64,000 bases of DNA from Streptomyces iakyrus (GTDB taxonomy: Bacteria > Actinomycetota > Actinomycetes > Streptomycetales > Streptomycetaceae), in contig NZ_JNXI01000003.1 in NCBI RefSeq assembly GCF_000717055.1, forward strand, positions 558,001-622,000, read 5' to 3'. Below, piece by piece: positions 47,226-56,556 of the stretch (position 1 is its first letter; each line of letters begins with the position of its first letter). The notes under the pieces were generated by a model. The model saw only the letters and a list, made by a program, of their open reading frames with translations. It ran no database searches and was not told where the DNA came from. The position numbers and the translations under genes were made by a program.

Positions 47226-48044
47226 ATGCGGATCCGAATCGTCGACGCCTTCACCGATCGCCCCTTCTCCGGCAACCCGGCCGGAGTCCTGCTCCTGACC
47301 GGCGCGCACGCCTTCCCGGACGACACCTGGCTGCAGAACGTCGCCCTGGAGGTCAACCACGCCGAGACGGCCTTCGCCCACCCGCTCCCCGAGGGTGCCG
47401 AGGCCGACTGGGCCCTGCGCTGGTTCACGCCGGCCACCGAGGTCGCGATGTGCGGCCACGCGACCCTCGCCACCGCCCACGTCCTGCACACGACCGGCGC
47501 CCACGAGGGCCCGGTACGGTTTGCCACCCGCAGCGGCGTCCTCGTCGCCACGCCCGGCGGGGACGGCTCCGTGACACTGGACTTCCCGACGGCCCCGCTC
47601 ACCCGCGTCGACCCGCCCGACGGCCTGGCCGAGGCGCTGGGCACCGACCCACTCACGGTCCTCGACACCGGCCCGAACGTAAGCGACCTGCTCGTCGAGG
47701 TCGCCGACGAGAAGACGGTGCACGGCCTCGCCCCCGACCTGAAGGCCCTCGCCGCCCACTCCGAGCGCGGCGTCATCGCCACCGCCCGCGCCGAGGACCC
47801 CGCCCGTGGCTACGACTTCGTCTCGCGCTGCTTCTTCCCGAACGTCGGCATCGACGAGGACCCGGTGACCGGCAGCGCCCACACCGCGCTTGCGCCGTTC
47901 TGGTCCGAGCGCCTGGGCCGCGCCGGCCTCACCGGGCTCCAGGCCTCCCCGCGCTCCGGCCGCGTCCGAACGGAGCTGCGCGGCGACCGCACCCTGCTGA
48001 CCGGCAGCGCGGTCACCGTCATCGAGGGCGACCTGCTGACCTGA
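47226..48044 (+). CDS. PhzF-family isomerase-like protein
   Basis: 272 residues. IRIVDAFTDRPFSGNPAGVL at 3-22 opens the fold, the catalytic Glu is 47 (VNHAETAF), LRWFTPATEVAMCGHATLAT at about 64-83 and DEDPVTGSAHTALAPFW near 217-233 are family hallmarks. PhzF enzymes shift double bonds or protons; the substrate is unknown outside phenazine pathways and no phz genes are nearby. Confidence 0.9.
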   Translation: MRIRIVDAFTDRPFSGNPAGVLLLTGAHAFPDDTWLQNVALEVNHAETAFAHPLPEGAEADWALRWFTPATEVAMCGHATLATAHVLHTTGAHEGPVRFATRSGVLVATPGGDGSVTLDFPTAPLTRVDPPDGLAEALGTDPLTVLDTGPNVSDLLVEVADEKTVHGLAPDLKALAAHSERGVIATARAEDPARGYDFVSRCFFPNVGIDEDPVTGSAHTALAPFWSERLGRAGLTGLQASPRSGRVRTELRGDRTLLTGSAVTVIEGDLLT

Positions 48045-48053
48045 GCAACGGCT

Positions 48054-48086
48054 AAGGGGGCGTACGACACCGTCGTACGCCCCCTT
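48054..48086. terminator. Bidirectional terminator
   Basis: A perfect 14-bp stem (AAGGGGGCGTACGA with its complement) around CACCG, ending in TT. It separates the convergent PhzF (stop 48044) and CPBP protease (stop 48097) genes. Confidence 0.8.
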
Positions 48087-48096
48087 CCGCAGCGCG

Positions 48097-48909
48097 TCAC
48101 GCCGTGGGCAGCCAGCCCACCTTGCCCGCCAGCAGCGCGTACCCGACGAACGCCCCGATGTCGAGCAGCGAGTGGGCCACCACGAGCGGACCGACACGCC
48201 CCCAGCGCCGGTAGAGGCAGACGAAGACGACGCCCATGACCATGTTCCCGATGAAGCCGCCGATGCCCTGGTAGAGGTGGTACGAACCGCGCAGCACGGC
48301 GCTGCCGGCCAGCGCGGCCGTCGGAGTCCAGCCCAGCCGGTCCAGGCGCCGCAGCAGGTAGCCGACGACGATCACCTCCTCCAGCACCGCGTTCTGGATC
48401 GCCGCGAGGACCAGCACGGGGTACTTCCACCACACCGCCGGCAGCGCCTCGGGCACCACGGTGAGGTTGAAGCCGAGCCCCCGGGCCGCGAGGTAGAAGG
48501 CGATGCCGGTGCTGCCGATGACCGCCGCGATCGCCGCCCCGCGGCCGAGATCGAACCACGGCCGGGTGCGGTCGAAGCCGATCGTGCGCAGGCTCGCGCC
48601 CTCGCGCAGCAGGAAGTGCGCGACGAGCGCGACGGGAACGAGCGCGGTGGTGATGCCGAAGAGCTGCCAGGCGAGGTCGAGCCAGGGCCGGCCGGGCGCG
48701 GCCGAGGCGTTCATCGTGGCCGCCTGGTCCTTGAGGCCGCCCGGCTTGGTGACCGACCCGATGAAGCTGATCAGCGCGGACACTCCGCTCGCGCCCAGCG
48801 ACAGCGCGAGGACCAGCAGCGTCTCGTTGCGGAGCATCCGCCGTGAGAGCCCCTGCTGGGGAATGGAACCGCCCACCGGACTCGCCTCCGCCTGCACACC
48901 TGCCTCCAC
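48097..48909 (-). CDS. CPBP-family intramembrane metalloprotease
   Basis: 270 residues with about seven membrane helices. The conserved motifs are present: Glu 177-178 (NAVLEEVIVVGYLLRR), His 211 (GSYHLYQG) and His 246 with Asp 250 (HSLLDIGAF). Members cut CAAX-type or bacteriocin-related substrates in the membrane; in bacteria most targets are unknown. The long soluble loop at 55-75 is rich in small residues. Confidence 0.85.
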   Translation of the reverse strand: MEAGVQAEASPVGGSIPQQGLSRRMLRNETLLVLALSLGASGVSALISFIGSVTKPGGLKDQAATMNASAAPGRPWLDLAWQLFGITTALVPVALVAHFLLREGASLRTIGFDRTRPWFDLGRGAAIAAVIGSTGIAFYLAARGLGFNLTVVPEALPAVWWKYPVLVLAAIQNAVLEEVIVVGYLLRRLDRLGWTPTAALAGSAVLRGSYHLYQGIGGFIGNMVMGVVFVCLYRRWGRVGPLVVAHSLLDIGAFVGYALLAGKVGWLPTA

Positions 48910-48966
48910 TTCACCGACGTGTCGGATCAGTATGGCGGCAGGGGGAGGCCGGCCCGACGGCGGCGG

Positions 48967-50484
48967 TCAGTCCGGCGACACCGGCTCCGGCACACCCACG
49001 GGCCAGGTGTGGACCGGGTCGCCCTTGTGCATCAGCTCGCGGTACCGCCGGGTCGTGGCGGCCAGCGCGTCGCCCCGGGAGAGGCCCGCGTCCAGTGCCT
49101 TGTGGAACGTGGCGGCCTGCCAGCTCGCCCCGTTCACCCTGCGCCGGCACCGCTCCTCGATCACGCCCAGGTACAGATCACGGTCGGCCGGCTCGACTCC
49201 CCAGGCGTCCAGTCCGGTCTCGGCGAGCGGCAGCAGTTCGTCGCGGATCAGGCTCACGGCGTCGACCTGGGTGGTGCCGCTGTAACGGCCGCGCCGGGGC
49301 CAGGTGAAGCGGGCGTCGATGCCGTCCTTGCACGCGGCGTCGAAGTTGGCGGCGGCAGCCGCGAACGGCAGCCGCGTCCAGACCGGCCGGGACTCCTCGG
49401 CGAGGGCCCGGACGACGCCGTAGAAGAAGGCCGCGTTGGCGACGACGTCGATGACCGTGGGCCCGGCCGGCAGCACGCGGTTCTCCACGCGCAGGTGCGG
49501 GACACCGTCGGCGATGCCGTAGACCGGGCGGTTCCAGCGGTAGATCGTGCCGTTGTGCAGGACGAGTTCGGCGAGGGACGGCGTGCCGCCCCGGTCGAGC
49601 ACCTCGAGCGGGTCCTCGTCGTCGCAGATCGGCAGCAGGGCCGGGTAGTAGCGCAGGTTCTCCTCGAAGAGGTCGTACGCCGAGGTGACCCAGCGCTCCC
49701 CGAACCAGGTGCGCGGCCGCACGCCCTGGGCCTGGAGCTCGGGCGGGCGGGTGTCGGTGGACTGCTGGAACAGCGGGGGCCGCGACTCGCGCCACAGCTC
49801 ACGGCCGAAGAGGAAGGGCGAGTTCGCGCCGACGGCGATCTGCGCGGCGGCGACCGCCTGGGCCGCGTTCCACACGTCGGAGAAGCGGGCCGGGGTCACC
49901 TGGAGGTGCAGTTGCACGGAGGTGCAGGCGGCCTCCGGCGCGATGGACTTCGAGGTGCAGCTCAGGTGCTCCACGCCCTCGATGTCGAGCGTGAACTCCT
50001 CGCCGCGGGCGGCCACGATCTGGTCGTTGAGGAGGGTGTACCGGTCGACGTCGGAGAGGTTCGACGACACCAGGTCGTCACGGTCGAGAGTCGGCAGAAT
50101 ACCGATCATCACAATCCCCGCGTCGACCTCGCCGGCTTTCCGGTCGGCATATGCCAGTGACGTACGGAGTTCTTCCGCGAGGCGGTCGAATACCCGGCCC
50201 CCCAGAGGGTGTGGAGGAATGTTGACTTCCAGATTGAACATGGCGAGTTCTGTTTGGAAATCACGGCTCGCGATGCGTTCGAGGACTTGCCCGTTCAACA
50301 TTTTCGGCATGCCGTCGGCGCCCGCGAGATTCAGCTCGATCTCCAGCCCCATGAGGTTCCTGGGGCGATCGAACCGCTTCTCCGCCAGGAGTCGCTCCAA
50401 GCCCGTCAGGCACTGACGCAGCTTGTCACGGTAGCGCTGGCGATCGGACAGGTCGAACCGGCCTGCCGCGACCTTCTCCCCCAT
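48967..50484 (-). CDS. Glutamate-cysteine ligase-family (GCS2) enzyme
   Basis: 505 residues. LMGLEIELNLAGADGMPKML at about 44-63 and FQTELAMFNLEVNIPPHPLG near 75-95 hold the Glu residues that bind Mg-ATP in the GCS2/YbdK fold. SKSIAPEAACTSVQLHLQVT is also conserved. It joins an amino group to the gamma-carboxyl of glutamate. Streptomyces makes mycothiol rather than glutathione, so the true product is uncertain; no egt genes adjoin it. Confidence 0.82.
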   Translation of the reverse strand: MGEKVAAGRFDLSDRQRYRDKLRQCLTGLERLLAEKRFDRPRNLMGLEIELNLAGADGMPKMLNGQVLERIASRDFQTELAMFNLEVNIPPHPLGGRVFDRLAEELRTSLAYADRKAGEVDAGIVMIGILPTLDRDDLVSSNLSDVDRYTLLNDQIVAARGEEFTLDIEGVEHLSCTSKSIAPEAACTSVQLHLQVTPARFSDVWNAAQAVAAAQIAVGANSPFLFGRELWRESRPPLFQQSTDTRPPELQAQGVRPRTWFGERWVTSAYDLFEENLRYYPALLPICDDEDPLEVLDRGGTPSLAELVLHNGTIYRWNRPVYGIADGVPHLRVENRVLPAGPTVIDVVANAAFFYGVVRALAEESRPVWTRLPFAAAAANFDAACKDGIDARFTWPRRGRYSGTTQVDAVSLIRDELLPLAETGLDAWGVEPADRDLYLGVIEERCRRRVNGASWQAATFHKALDAGLSRGDALAATTRRYRELMHKGDPVHTWPVGVPEPVSPD

Positions 50485-51029
50485 CGGACGTCCTTCCTCG
50501 GTGGTGCGTGCCAGGATCCAGGGCCGCCGGGGTCCCGGTCAGGTGGAGGATGCCCAGCGAAAGCGATCGATAACGTCCCGGCCGGACCCGTCGGCCGCTA
50601 CGCTGGTCACGAGTGACCGGTGGCACATTCACTCGGCATGACGCACAGGACAGGTTTCGGGCCCCAGGAACTCGTGAAAAACGCCGACGAGAATGGGCCG
50701 ACCGGTTCGCGGGCATTCGCCGAGGTCACCGCATGCACCCCCACCTGAAATCAGGATGATTCTCGCGTATCGCCGACCGAATGTACCCTTGTTCTACTCA
50801 CCGGAAACGGCTAGACGAAACACAGTCGGAACCCGTGTCATATAAACTCCGCGAACAAGGCAGAAGGTTGGCGCCCACGGTCGATGGGTCCTGCCGTCGA
50901 GGCGACGCGGACCCCACCCCCCTCTCGTTCACATGACCCCGGCCCCTGCCTCTCTACCCTCGTGAGCTGACAGCGCCGTCCGCCCCCGCCCTCGCGCCAC
51001 CGTGCCTTTTGAATGAGAGGCGACCCACC
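50485..51029. other. Gene-free region with AT-rich promoter-like segment
   Basis: No convincing gene in 545 bases. The part at about 50740-50870 is notably AT-rich for this genome, with TATAAA at 50841-50846 as a possible -10 element, and probably carries promoters for the rightward gene at 51030 and the leftward ligase. No hairpin or known RNA motif was recognised. Confidence 0.4.
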
Positions 51030-51614
51030 ATGCCGCTGCATGTCCCTCCGGCTCCCGCGCCCGCACTCCGTTCCGTCCTCACCGCGCTCTCCTCTCCCAC
51101 CGCGGTCCGCGAAGCCCGCACTCCCTCCCTGCTCGGCACCCAGGGACCCGCCACACCCGAGCTCCCCCTGCCCGTGCACGTCCTCGACCATGTGACGGCC
51201 GAGGGCGTGTCCGCGACCCGGCTGGCCGGGTGGCGCTTCCTGATCCGCTGCGGCGACCGCGCCGTGGCCGCGGCGGAGACCATGCTGACTCCCGACGGCT
51301 GGACCTTCTCCCACTTCTTCGAGGGCCCGTACATCACCTCCACCGAGCGCGCGCTGCGCCAGGCGGAGACGATGCCGCAGCCGTACCAGCCCCGCCTGCT
51401 GTCGGTGCCCGGCCTGTACATGCTGACGCTCTGGCTGCACGAGGACTGCAGCGCGGACGGTGCCGCAGGCCACCCCGCCGCCACCGACCTGCTCGTCCCG
51501 CTGGCGCCCGCGCCTCCCGGCATCGCGGCCCATCGCCCGCACCGCGTCGCCGAACTCCTCCCGGTGCTGACCCACCGGGCCACTCCCACCAGACTGCTCG
51601 GCTCACCCGCCTGA
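51030..51614 (+). CDS. Conserved Streptomyces hypothetical protein
   Basis: 194 residues from ATG 51030 with GAGAGG upstream. LPVHVLDHVTAEGVSATRLA, then GWRFLIRCGDRAVAAAETML, FSHFFEGPYITSTERALRQA and RLLSVPGLYMLTLWLHED form a compact alpha/beta domain without catalytic motif. I recognise it only as an actinobacterial conserved protein. Function unknown. Confidence 0.65.
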   Translation: MPLHVPPAPAPALRSVLTALSSPTAVREARTPSLLGTQGPATPELPLPVHVLDHVTAEGVSATRLAGWRFLIRCGDRAVAAAETMLTPDGWTFSHFFEGPYITSTERALRQAETMPQPYQPRLLSVPGLYMLTLWLHEDCSADGAAGHPAATDLLVPLAPAPPGIAAHRPHRVAELLPVLTHRATPTRLLGSPA

Positions 51615-52106
51615 AGCGCCGCGCGGCCCCCTCTCCCCCCTCGCACCCCGTCGCCGATTTCCGGCGGCGGGGTGTTTCGTCTCGCTTGTTTCCCCTCCCG
51701 CCGCCAATGGCCCGCCCGGCCGCCCGCTTTCCGCTCACACGACCACATCCCCGCTCACGCGATCGGTTTCTCGCCCGCACGATCGCTCGTACGAGCACCG
51801 AATGGCTCGTACGAGCCGGAATAGTCGCCCGCCCGAGCGGACTAGCCCCATTCGGCCACTGCGAACCACCCGAAGGGACAGTGCAGTTGGGATGAACCGT
51901 CCGCGCGGGTGATGCGTCATCAACCTGTGAGAAGCGGTGCCGCGAAATCCCTGCGGATTGACGCCCGTGGGGCAACACTGGGTTCCGACGACTTATCACA
52001 ACGGGGGGCGGCCATGAACGACACTTCTAGCCGCGGAACAGACACGACAGCCGACGCAGCCAGCTCAGTCTCATCGTCCATCTCGACCCAGCGAAAGATC
52101 CCACCC
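51615..52106. other. Regulatory gap before the DUF5999 gene
   Basis: 492 bases with no gene called, unless the downstream gene starts early at 52014. It holds a pair of perfect palindromes (51785-51816) and an AT-rich segment near 51990-52010 (GACTTATCACAAC), which could be a -10 region. A very short reading at 51893 (MNRPRG) is not considered a gene. Confidence 0.4.
51785..51816. promoter_or_regulatory. Twin perfect palindromes GCTCGTACGAGC
   Basis: GCTCGTACGAGC occurs at 51785-51796 and 51805-51816, centres exactly 20 bases apart, about two DNA turns. A third weaker CGCACGATCG lies just before. The pair looks like a tandem operator for a dimeric regulator; the nearest rightward gene is DUF5999. 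Confidence 0.55.
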
Positions 52107-52310
52107 ATGTGCCAGCACCAGACCCAGTGCCCCTCAGCAGAATCCGCCGACCGGGAATCCGCCCGCCTCGTGGCGCACCACCCGGAGCAGGGATGGAGCC
52201 TGCTGTGCAACGGCGTGGTGCTCTTCGAGGACACCGGCGAGCTCCTGCCGGACGGCCGGGCCATCGCCCCGCACCGTCCGCTGGCCGGCCAGGTGATGAC
52301 GGCCGCCTGA
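52107..52310 (+). CDS. DUF5999 family protein
   Basis: 67 residues opening MCQHQTQCPSAESADRESAR, then LVAHHPEQGWSLLCNGVVLF, then EDTGELLPDG. This is the small, well-conserved Streptomyces DUF5999 protein with three Cys and several His, perhaps metal-binding. In-frame ATG 52014 with a G-rich leader is an alternative start, giving a Ser/Thr-rich extension. Function unknown. Confidence 0.75.
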   Translation: MCQHQTQCPSAESADRESARLVAHHPEQGWSLLCNGVVLFEDTGELLPDGRAIAPHRPLAGQVMTAA

Positions 52311-52347
52311 GGCCGCTCGGCGGGGTGACGCCCGCCGGCACACATGA

Positions 52348-52382
52348 GGGGCCGGCCGCAGGACACCCTGCGAACCGGCCCC
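52348..52382. terminator. Hairpin terminator after DUF5999
   Basis: GGGGCCGG pairs with CCGGCCCC outside and GCAGG with CCTGC inside around ACAC, with a small internal loop. It lies 38 bases past the DUF5999 stop and 140 bases before the LacI gene. Confidence 0.65.
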
Positions 52383-52480
52383 GACGCATGTCCGGGGGTC
52401 GTCACTCACCGTCACTCCTCACGACGCGCCGTTCCCGGCTCGTACGCCTTCCCACGGATGCCCGTTTTCCGGAAGACTTC

Positions 52481-52491
52481 TGGAAGTTTCG
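52481..52491. promoter_or_regulatory. Candidate LacI operator at its own gene
   Basis: TGGAAGTTTCG, matching the CGAAAGTTTCG palindrome before the ABC operon at nine of eleven positions and preceded by TTCTGGAA, which also occurs there. It lies about 30 bases before the LacI start, consistent with self-regulation. Confidence 0.45.
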
Positions 52492-52519
52492 CGGTCACCC
52501 GTTGACGGAGGTGGGGCAA

Positions 52520-53545
52520 GTGGGAGCACGTGAGGCCGACGCCGGGGGCAAGGTCACGATCACGGAGATCGCCCGGCAGGCCGGCGTGTCCGTACCGACG
52601 GTGTCCCGGGTCGTCAACGGCCGGTCCGACGTGTCGCCGCGTACCCGGGCCCGGGTCGAGGAGCTCCTGCGCCGCCACGGCTACCGCAGGCGTCCCGCGG
52701 CCCAGGGCGCCCGTGCCGCCCTGCTCGACCTGGTCTTCAACGACCTCGACAGCCCCTGGGCCGTGGAGATCATCCGCGGGGTAGAGGAGGTCGCGCACGC
52801 CGCCGGGGTGGGCACGGTGGTGTCGGCCATCCACGGGCGCTCGGGCGACGCCCGCGAGTGGATGCGCAACCTGAGGGCCCGCGCCTCCGACGGCGTCATC
52901 CTCGTGACGTCGGCGCTGGAGCCCACGCTGCACGAGGAGCTGCGGATCCTCGGCGTGCCCCTGGTGGTCGTCGACCCGGCGGGCTCCCCCGCCCTGGACG
53001 CCCCCACGATCGGCGCGGCGAACTGGTCGGGCGGCCTCGCGGCCACCGAACACCTGCTGTCCCTCGGCCACCGCCGGATCGGCCTGATCGCCGGCCCGCC
53101 CCGCCTGCTGTGCTCCCGGGCCCGCCTGGACGGCTACCGCGCGGCCCTGGAGGGGGCCGGCATCACCCCGGACGCGTCCCTCGTCGTCCCCGGCGACTTC
53201 CGCCCGGAGTCCGGGTTCACCGCCTGCACCGCCCTGCTCGGCCTCCCCGAGCCGCCGACCGCCCTGTTCGCGGCCAGTGACCAGATGGCACTCGGCGCGA
53301 TCGAGGCGCTGCGCCGGCGCGGGCTGCGAGTGCCGCAGGACATGAGCGTGGTCGGCTTCGACGACCTCCCGGAAGTCCGCTGGTCGGCCCCGCCGCTGAC
53401 GACGGTCCGCCAGCCCCTGGCGGACATGGGCAAACTCGCCGTGCGCACAGTGCTCCGGCTGACCCGCGACGAGCAGCCGGACTCACCGCGGGTGGAACTG
53501 GGCACCGACCTGGTGGTCCGGGCAAGCACCGCGCCTCCGGCCTGA
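52520..53545 (+). CDS. LacI-family regulator of the xylan/xylo-oligosaccharide genes
   Basis: 341 residues from GTG 52520 with GGAGGTGGGG upstream. HTH at 14-60 (VTITEIARQAGVSVPTVSRV, then VNGRSDVSPRTRARVEELLR), then a periplasmic-binding-like effector domain. Convergent with the xylanase gene. The shared operator motif and position make it the BxlR-type repressor of the importer operon at 54.7-57.9 kb, lifted by a xylo-oligosaccharide. Confidence 0.88.
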   Translation: MGAREADAGGKVTITEIARQAGVSVPTVSRVVNGRSDVSPRTRARVEELLRRHGYRRRPAAQGARAALLDLVFNDLDSPWAVEIIRGVEEVAHAAGVGTVVSAIHGRSGDAREWMRNLRARASDGVILVTSALEPTLHEELRILGVPLVVVDPAGSPALDAPTIGAANWSGGLAATEHLLSLGHRRIGLIAGPPRLLCSRARLDGYRAALEGAGITPDASLVVPGDFRPESGFTACTALLGLPEPPTALFAASDQMALGAIEALRRRGLRVPQDMSVVGFDDLPEVRWSAPPLTTVRQPLADMGKLAVRTVLRLTRDEQPDSPRVELGTDLVVRASTAPPA

Positions 53546-53559
53546 CTCCGGCTTGCGGA

Positions 53560-53596
53560 ACGGCGCCCCGCCACCCCCTGTCGGGCAGGGCGCCGT
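53560..53596. terminator. Bidirectional terminator
   Basis: A 9-bp stem ACGGCGCCC with GGGCGCCGT around a 19-base loop that can extend the pairing in part. It lies between the convergent LacI (stop 53545) and xylanase (stop 53606) genes. Confidence 0.6.
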
Positions 53597-53605
53597 CCGC
53601 CCCCG

Positions 53606-54655
53606 CTACCTGCCGCCGAGCGCCTTACGCAGGGCGAAGTAGGCCGGCTTGCGCCGCAGTTCCTCGTCCCACGGCAGGGCCGCGCCCTCGCCCGGGAAGA
53701 ACGCCGGGATCCACGAGTACTTGTCGGTGTAGTCCCACAGGGTGATTCCGACGCACCGGCGTACCGCCAGGCACGCCTTGGTCAGGTCGGCGTACCACTG
53801 GGCCTGCTGGGCCAGCTTCTCCTCGGTCGCGGGCAGCTGCATCCGGATGTCGACCTCGGTGAGCGCGGTGTCGAGGCCGAGCCGGGAGAAGCGGCGGAGG
53901 TTGTCCTCCAGGGTGTCCGGATAGCCGTACTGGAGGGCCAGATGGGCCTGGAGGCCGATGCCGTGCAGCGGGACGCCCGCGGCCTTCAGCTCCTTGGCCA
54001 GCCGGTAGTAGGCGTCGCTCTTCGGGCCGGTCGCCTCGATGTTGTAGTCGTTGAGGTACAGCTTGACGCGCGGATCGGCCTGGTGCGCCCAGCGCAGCGC
54101 GTCGGCGATGTAGCCGGGGCCGAGCGTCTTGTAGAAAACCGACTCGCGGTACGTGCCGTCCTCGTTGAAGGCCTCGTTGACGACGTCCCAGGCGAACACC
54201 TTGCCCCGGTAGTGCCGTACCTCCGCCTGGATGTGCTTCTTCAGTACGGCCCTCAGCTCCGGGGCCGTCCACTCCCTGCTCGTGAGCCATCCGGGCAGCT
54301 GGCTGTGCCAGACCAGGGTGTGGCCGCGTACCTTCTGCCGGTTGGCGCGGGCGAGGTTGACGATCTCGTCGCCCTGGGAGAAGTCGAAGACGCCCTGCTC
54401 GGGCTCGGTCGCGTACCACTTCATGCCGTTGCCGGGGGTGATCTGGTCGAACTCGCTGCCGAGCAGGGCCTTGTACGGCCCGTCCACGAGCTCGGGGTTG
54501 TCGGTGGCGCTGCCGAAATAGCGGCCGTGCCGCTGGGCGAGGTCGGCGAGGGTGGGCTGCTGGTGGTCCGCGTGGGCGGGGGTGCCGGCTGCGAGGCCGG
54601 CGGCGACCAGGAGCGCGGCGACGGCGCCGGCGAGTCTCAGACGGGTGGTGCGCAT
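53606..54655 (-). CDS. Secreted GH10 endo-1,4-beta-xylanase
   Basis: 349 residues from ATG 54655 with GAGGAG upstream. Signal peptide 1-29 (ends AHA), then a single GH10 barrel: the substrate strand GHTLVWHSQLPGWL at about 111-124, acid/base Glu 161 (WDVVNEAF) and nucleophile Glu 267 (LTEVDIRM). No carbohydrate-binding module, so it probably acts on soluble xylan pieces. It follows the permease genes by 54 bases and shares their operon. Confidence 0.93.
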   Translation of the reverse strand: MRTTRLRLAGAVAALLVAAGLAAGTPAHADHQQPTLADLAQRHGRYFGSATDNPELVDGPYKALLGSEFDQITPGNGMKWYATEPEQGVFDFSQGDEIVNLARANRQKVRGHTLVWHSQLPGWLTSREWTAPELRAVLKKHIQAEVRHYRGKVFAWDVVNEAFNEDGTYRESVFYKTLGPGYIADALRWAHQADPRVKLYLNDYNIEATGPKSDAYYRLAKELKAAGVPLHGIGLQAHLALQYGYPDTLEDNLRRFSRLGLDTALTEVDIRMQLPATEEKLAQQAQWYADLTKACLAVRRCVGITLWDYTDKYSWIPAFFPGEGAALPWDEELRRKPAYFALRKALGGR

Positions 54656-54709
54656 GGTGCGACTCCTCACGACTTGTGGGTGGGCAGAGCCGTACGGTGG
54701 CGGAGCGCG

Positions 54710-55552
54710 TCAGCCCTTGGTGGCGCCGGCGGTGAGGCCGCCGACGAGCTGACGCTCGGCGACCGAGTAGAAGGCCAGTGCGGGCACCATGGCCAGCACC
54801 AGATAGGCGAAGACCTTGGCGTACTCCGCTGAGTACTGCCCCTGGAACTGCTGGACGCCGATCGGCAGCGTCCACCACTGCGCGTCGGTGAACACCAGCA
54901 GCGGCAGGAAGAAGTTGTTCCAGCTGGTGACGACGGCCAGCACCGAGACGGTGCCGAGCGCGGGCCGGGCCATGGGCAGCAGCACCCGCCAGAAGAAGCC
55001 GAACGAGCTGCACCCGTCGAGCGTGGCCGCCTCCTCCAGCTCGCCGGGGATCTGCCGGAAGAAGCCGCGCAGGATGATGATCGTCATGGGCAGTCCGAAG
55101 GCGGCCTGCGGGAGGATCACCCCGAGGGGATTGTCCAGCAGGTCCAGGGAGCGCAGCAGCAGGAAGAGCGGCAGGGCCGCCACCGCGAAGGGGAACATCA
55201 GCCCCATGGTGAACAGCGTGAACAGCGCCTCCCGGCCCCGGAAGGCGAACCGCGCGAAGGAGAACGCCGACAGGGCGGAGACGGCGACGATCAGGACGGT
55301 CGTGCCCACCGCGATCAGCGTGCTGTTGCCGATCAGCCGCCAGAAGTCCCCCGAGCCGAGGATCTGGGTGTAGTTGGAGGTCACCCACGACTCGGGCAGT
55401 CCGACCGGGTTGCGGGAGAGCTCGTCGGTGGACTTGAAGCCGGAGAGCACGGCGTAGAGCAGGGGGACGGCCATGACCGCGCCCACTGCGGTGAGGACGA
55501 GGTGCAGGCCCCAGGTCCTGCCGCCCCCACGGGTCTTCTGACTGGTGGTCAT
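54710..55552 (-). CDS. Sugar ABC transporter permease (MalG type)
   Basis: 280 residues from ATG 55552, overlapping the upstream permease stop by ATGA. Six membrane helices and the EAA loop EELEEAATLDGCSSFGFFWR (about 180-199) that contacts the ATPase. With its partner and the binding protein it forms an importer for xylo-oligosaccharide-type sugars. No ATPase gene is here; Streptomyces importers of this type share MsiK. Confidence 0.9.
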   Translation of the reverse strand: MTTSQKTRGGGRTWGLHLVLTAVGAVMAVPLLYAVLSGFKSTDELSRNPVGLPESWVTSNYTQILGSGDFWRLIGNSTLIAVGTTVLIVAVSALSAFSFARFAFRGREALFTLFTMGLMFPFAVAALPLFLLLRSLDLLDNPLGVILPQAAFGLPMTIIILRGFFRQIPGELEEAATLDGCSSFGFFWRVLLPMARPALGTVSVLAVVTSWNNFFLPLLVFTDAQWWTLPIGVQQFQGQYSAEYAKVFAYLVLAMVPALAFYSVAERQLVGGLTAGATKG

Positions 55553-56550
55553 TTTCCGTCCCCCCGCATGGTCGTGGTGGCGCCTTCGAGGTCGCGCCGG
55601 AGTACGAACCGCTGGTAGGCGAGGGCGAAGACGAGGCTGATGCCGAACATGACCACGCTGATCGCGCTGGCGTAGCCGACCTGATAGCGCTTGAAGCCGT
55701 ACTGGAACATGGTCACGGCCATGGTTTCCGAGTGGTGGTCGGGACCGCCCGCGGTGGTGACCCAGACCAGGTCGAAGAGCTGGATGGCCCCGATGACCGA
55801 CAGGAAGACGCTGATGCGCAGGGTGGGCGCGAGCAGCGGCAGGGTGACGTTGCGGAACCGCTGCCAGGCGCTCGCCCCGTCGATGAGCGCCGCCTCGGTC
55901 AGTTCCCGGGGGACGGCCTGCAGTCCGGCGAGGTACAGCATCATGTGGAAGCCGAAGTACTTCCAGGTCATGACCAGGAAGAGGGTCGCCATGACGGTGG
56001 ACGGATCGGCGAACCACTCCCCGCCCAGCCCGTCGAGGCCGACCTTGCCGAGGACCTGGTCGGCAAAGCCGTCGTCCGGGGCGAAGATCATGCCGAAGAG
56101 GATTCCGGTGATGGCCTCGGACAGGACGTAGGGGGCGAAGAACAGCATCCGGTAGACGGCCCGGCCGCGCATCCGCTGGTTGAGGAGCACGGCCATGGCG
56201 AGCGCGAACGGCAGCTGGATGGCGAGCGACAGCACCACCAGGACCAGGCAGCGCCACAGGTCGCCGAGGAAGACGTCGTCCTGGAGCAGCCGGCTGAAGT
56301 TCTCGCCGCCGATGTAGTCGGAGGGCATGCCGAAGCCGCCCCAGCGGAAGAACGCGGCGTACAGGGCGAACAGCATCGGCAGCAGCACGAGCCCCATGAA
56401 CAGCACCAGGGCCGGGAGTTGGAAGCCGGCCGCGGTGAGCCAGTGCAGCGCGCGTCGCCGGGCCCGCCCCGGGGGCCGCCGGTCAGCGGCCGGGGGCGGG
56501 GAACCGGCGCCGCGGCCGGTCCGTTTGTCCGGCAGGAACGTGGAGGTCAT
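55549..56550 (-). CDS. Sugar ABC transporter permease (MalF type)
   Basis: 333 residues. A Pro/Arg-rich cytoplasmic N-terminus (1-40), six membrane helices, and the EAA loop ELTEAALIDGASAWQRFRNV (about 225-244). Follows the binding protein gene by six bases. Subunit of the same importer; spacing and order match the bxlEFG arrangement of Streptomyces. Confidence 0.9.
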   Translation of the reverse strand: MTSTFLPDKRTGRGAGSPPPAADRRPPGRARRRALHWLTAAGFQLPALVLFMGLVLLPMLFALYAAFFRWGGFGMPSDYIGGENFSRLLQDDVFLGDLWRCLVLVVLSLAIQLPFALAMAVLLNQRMRGRAVYRMLFFAPYVLSEAITGILFGMIFAPDDGFADQVLGKVGLDGLGGEWFADPSTVMATLFLVMTWKYFGFHMMLYLAGLQAVPRELTEAALIDGASAWQRFRNVTLPLLAPTLRISVFLSVIGAIQLFDLVWVTTAGGPDHHSETMAVTMFQYGFKRYQVGYASAISVVMFGISLVFALAYQRFVLRRDLEGATTTMRGDGK

Positions 56551-56556
56551 CGCCGG

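Noticed and set aside
48967..50484. Ergothioneine EgtA assignment
   Set aside because: The fold fits GCS2, but no egtB, C, D or E genes lie nearby, so the specific role is not supported.
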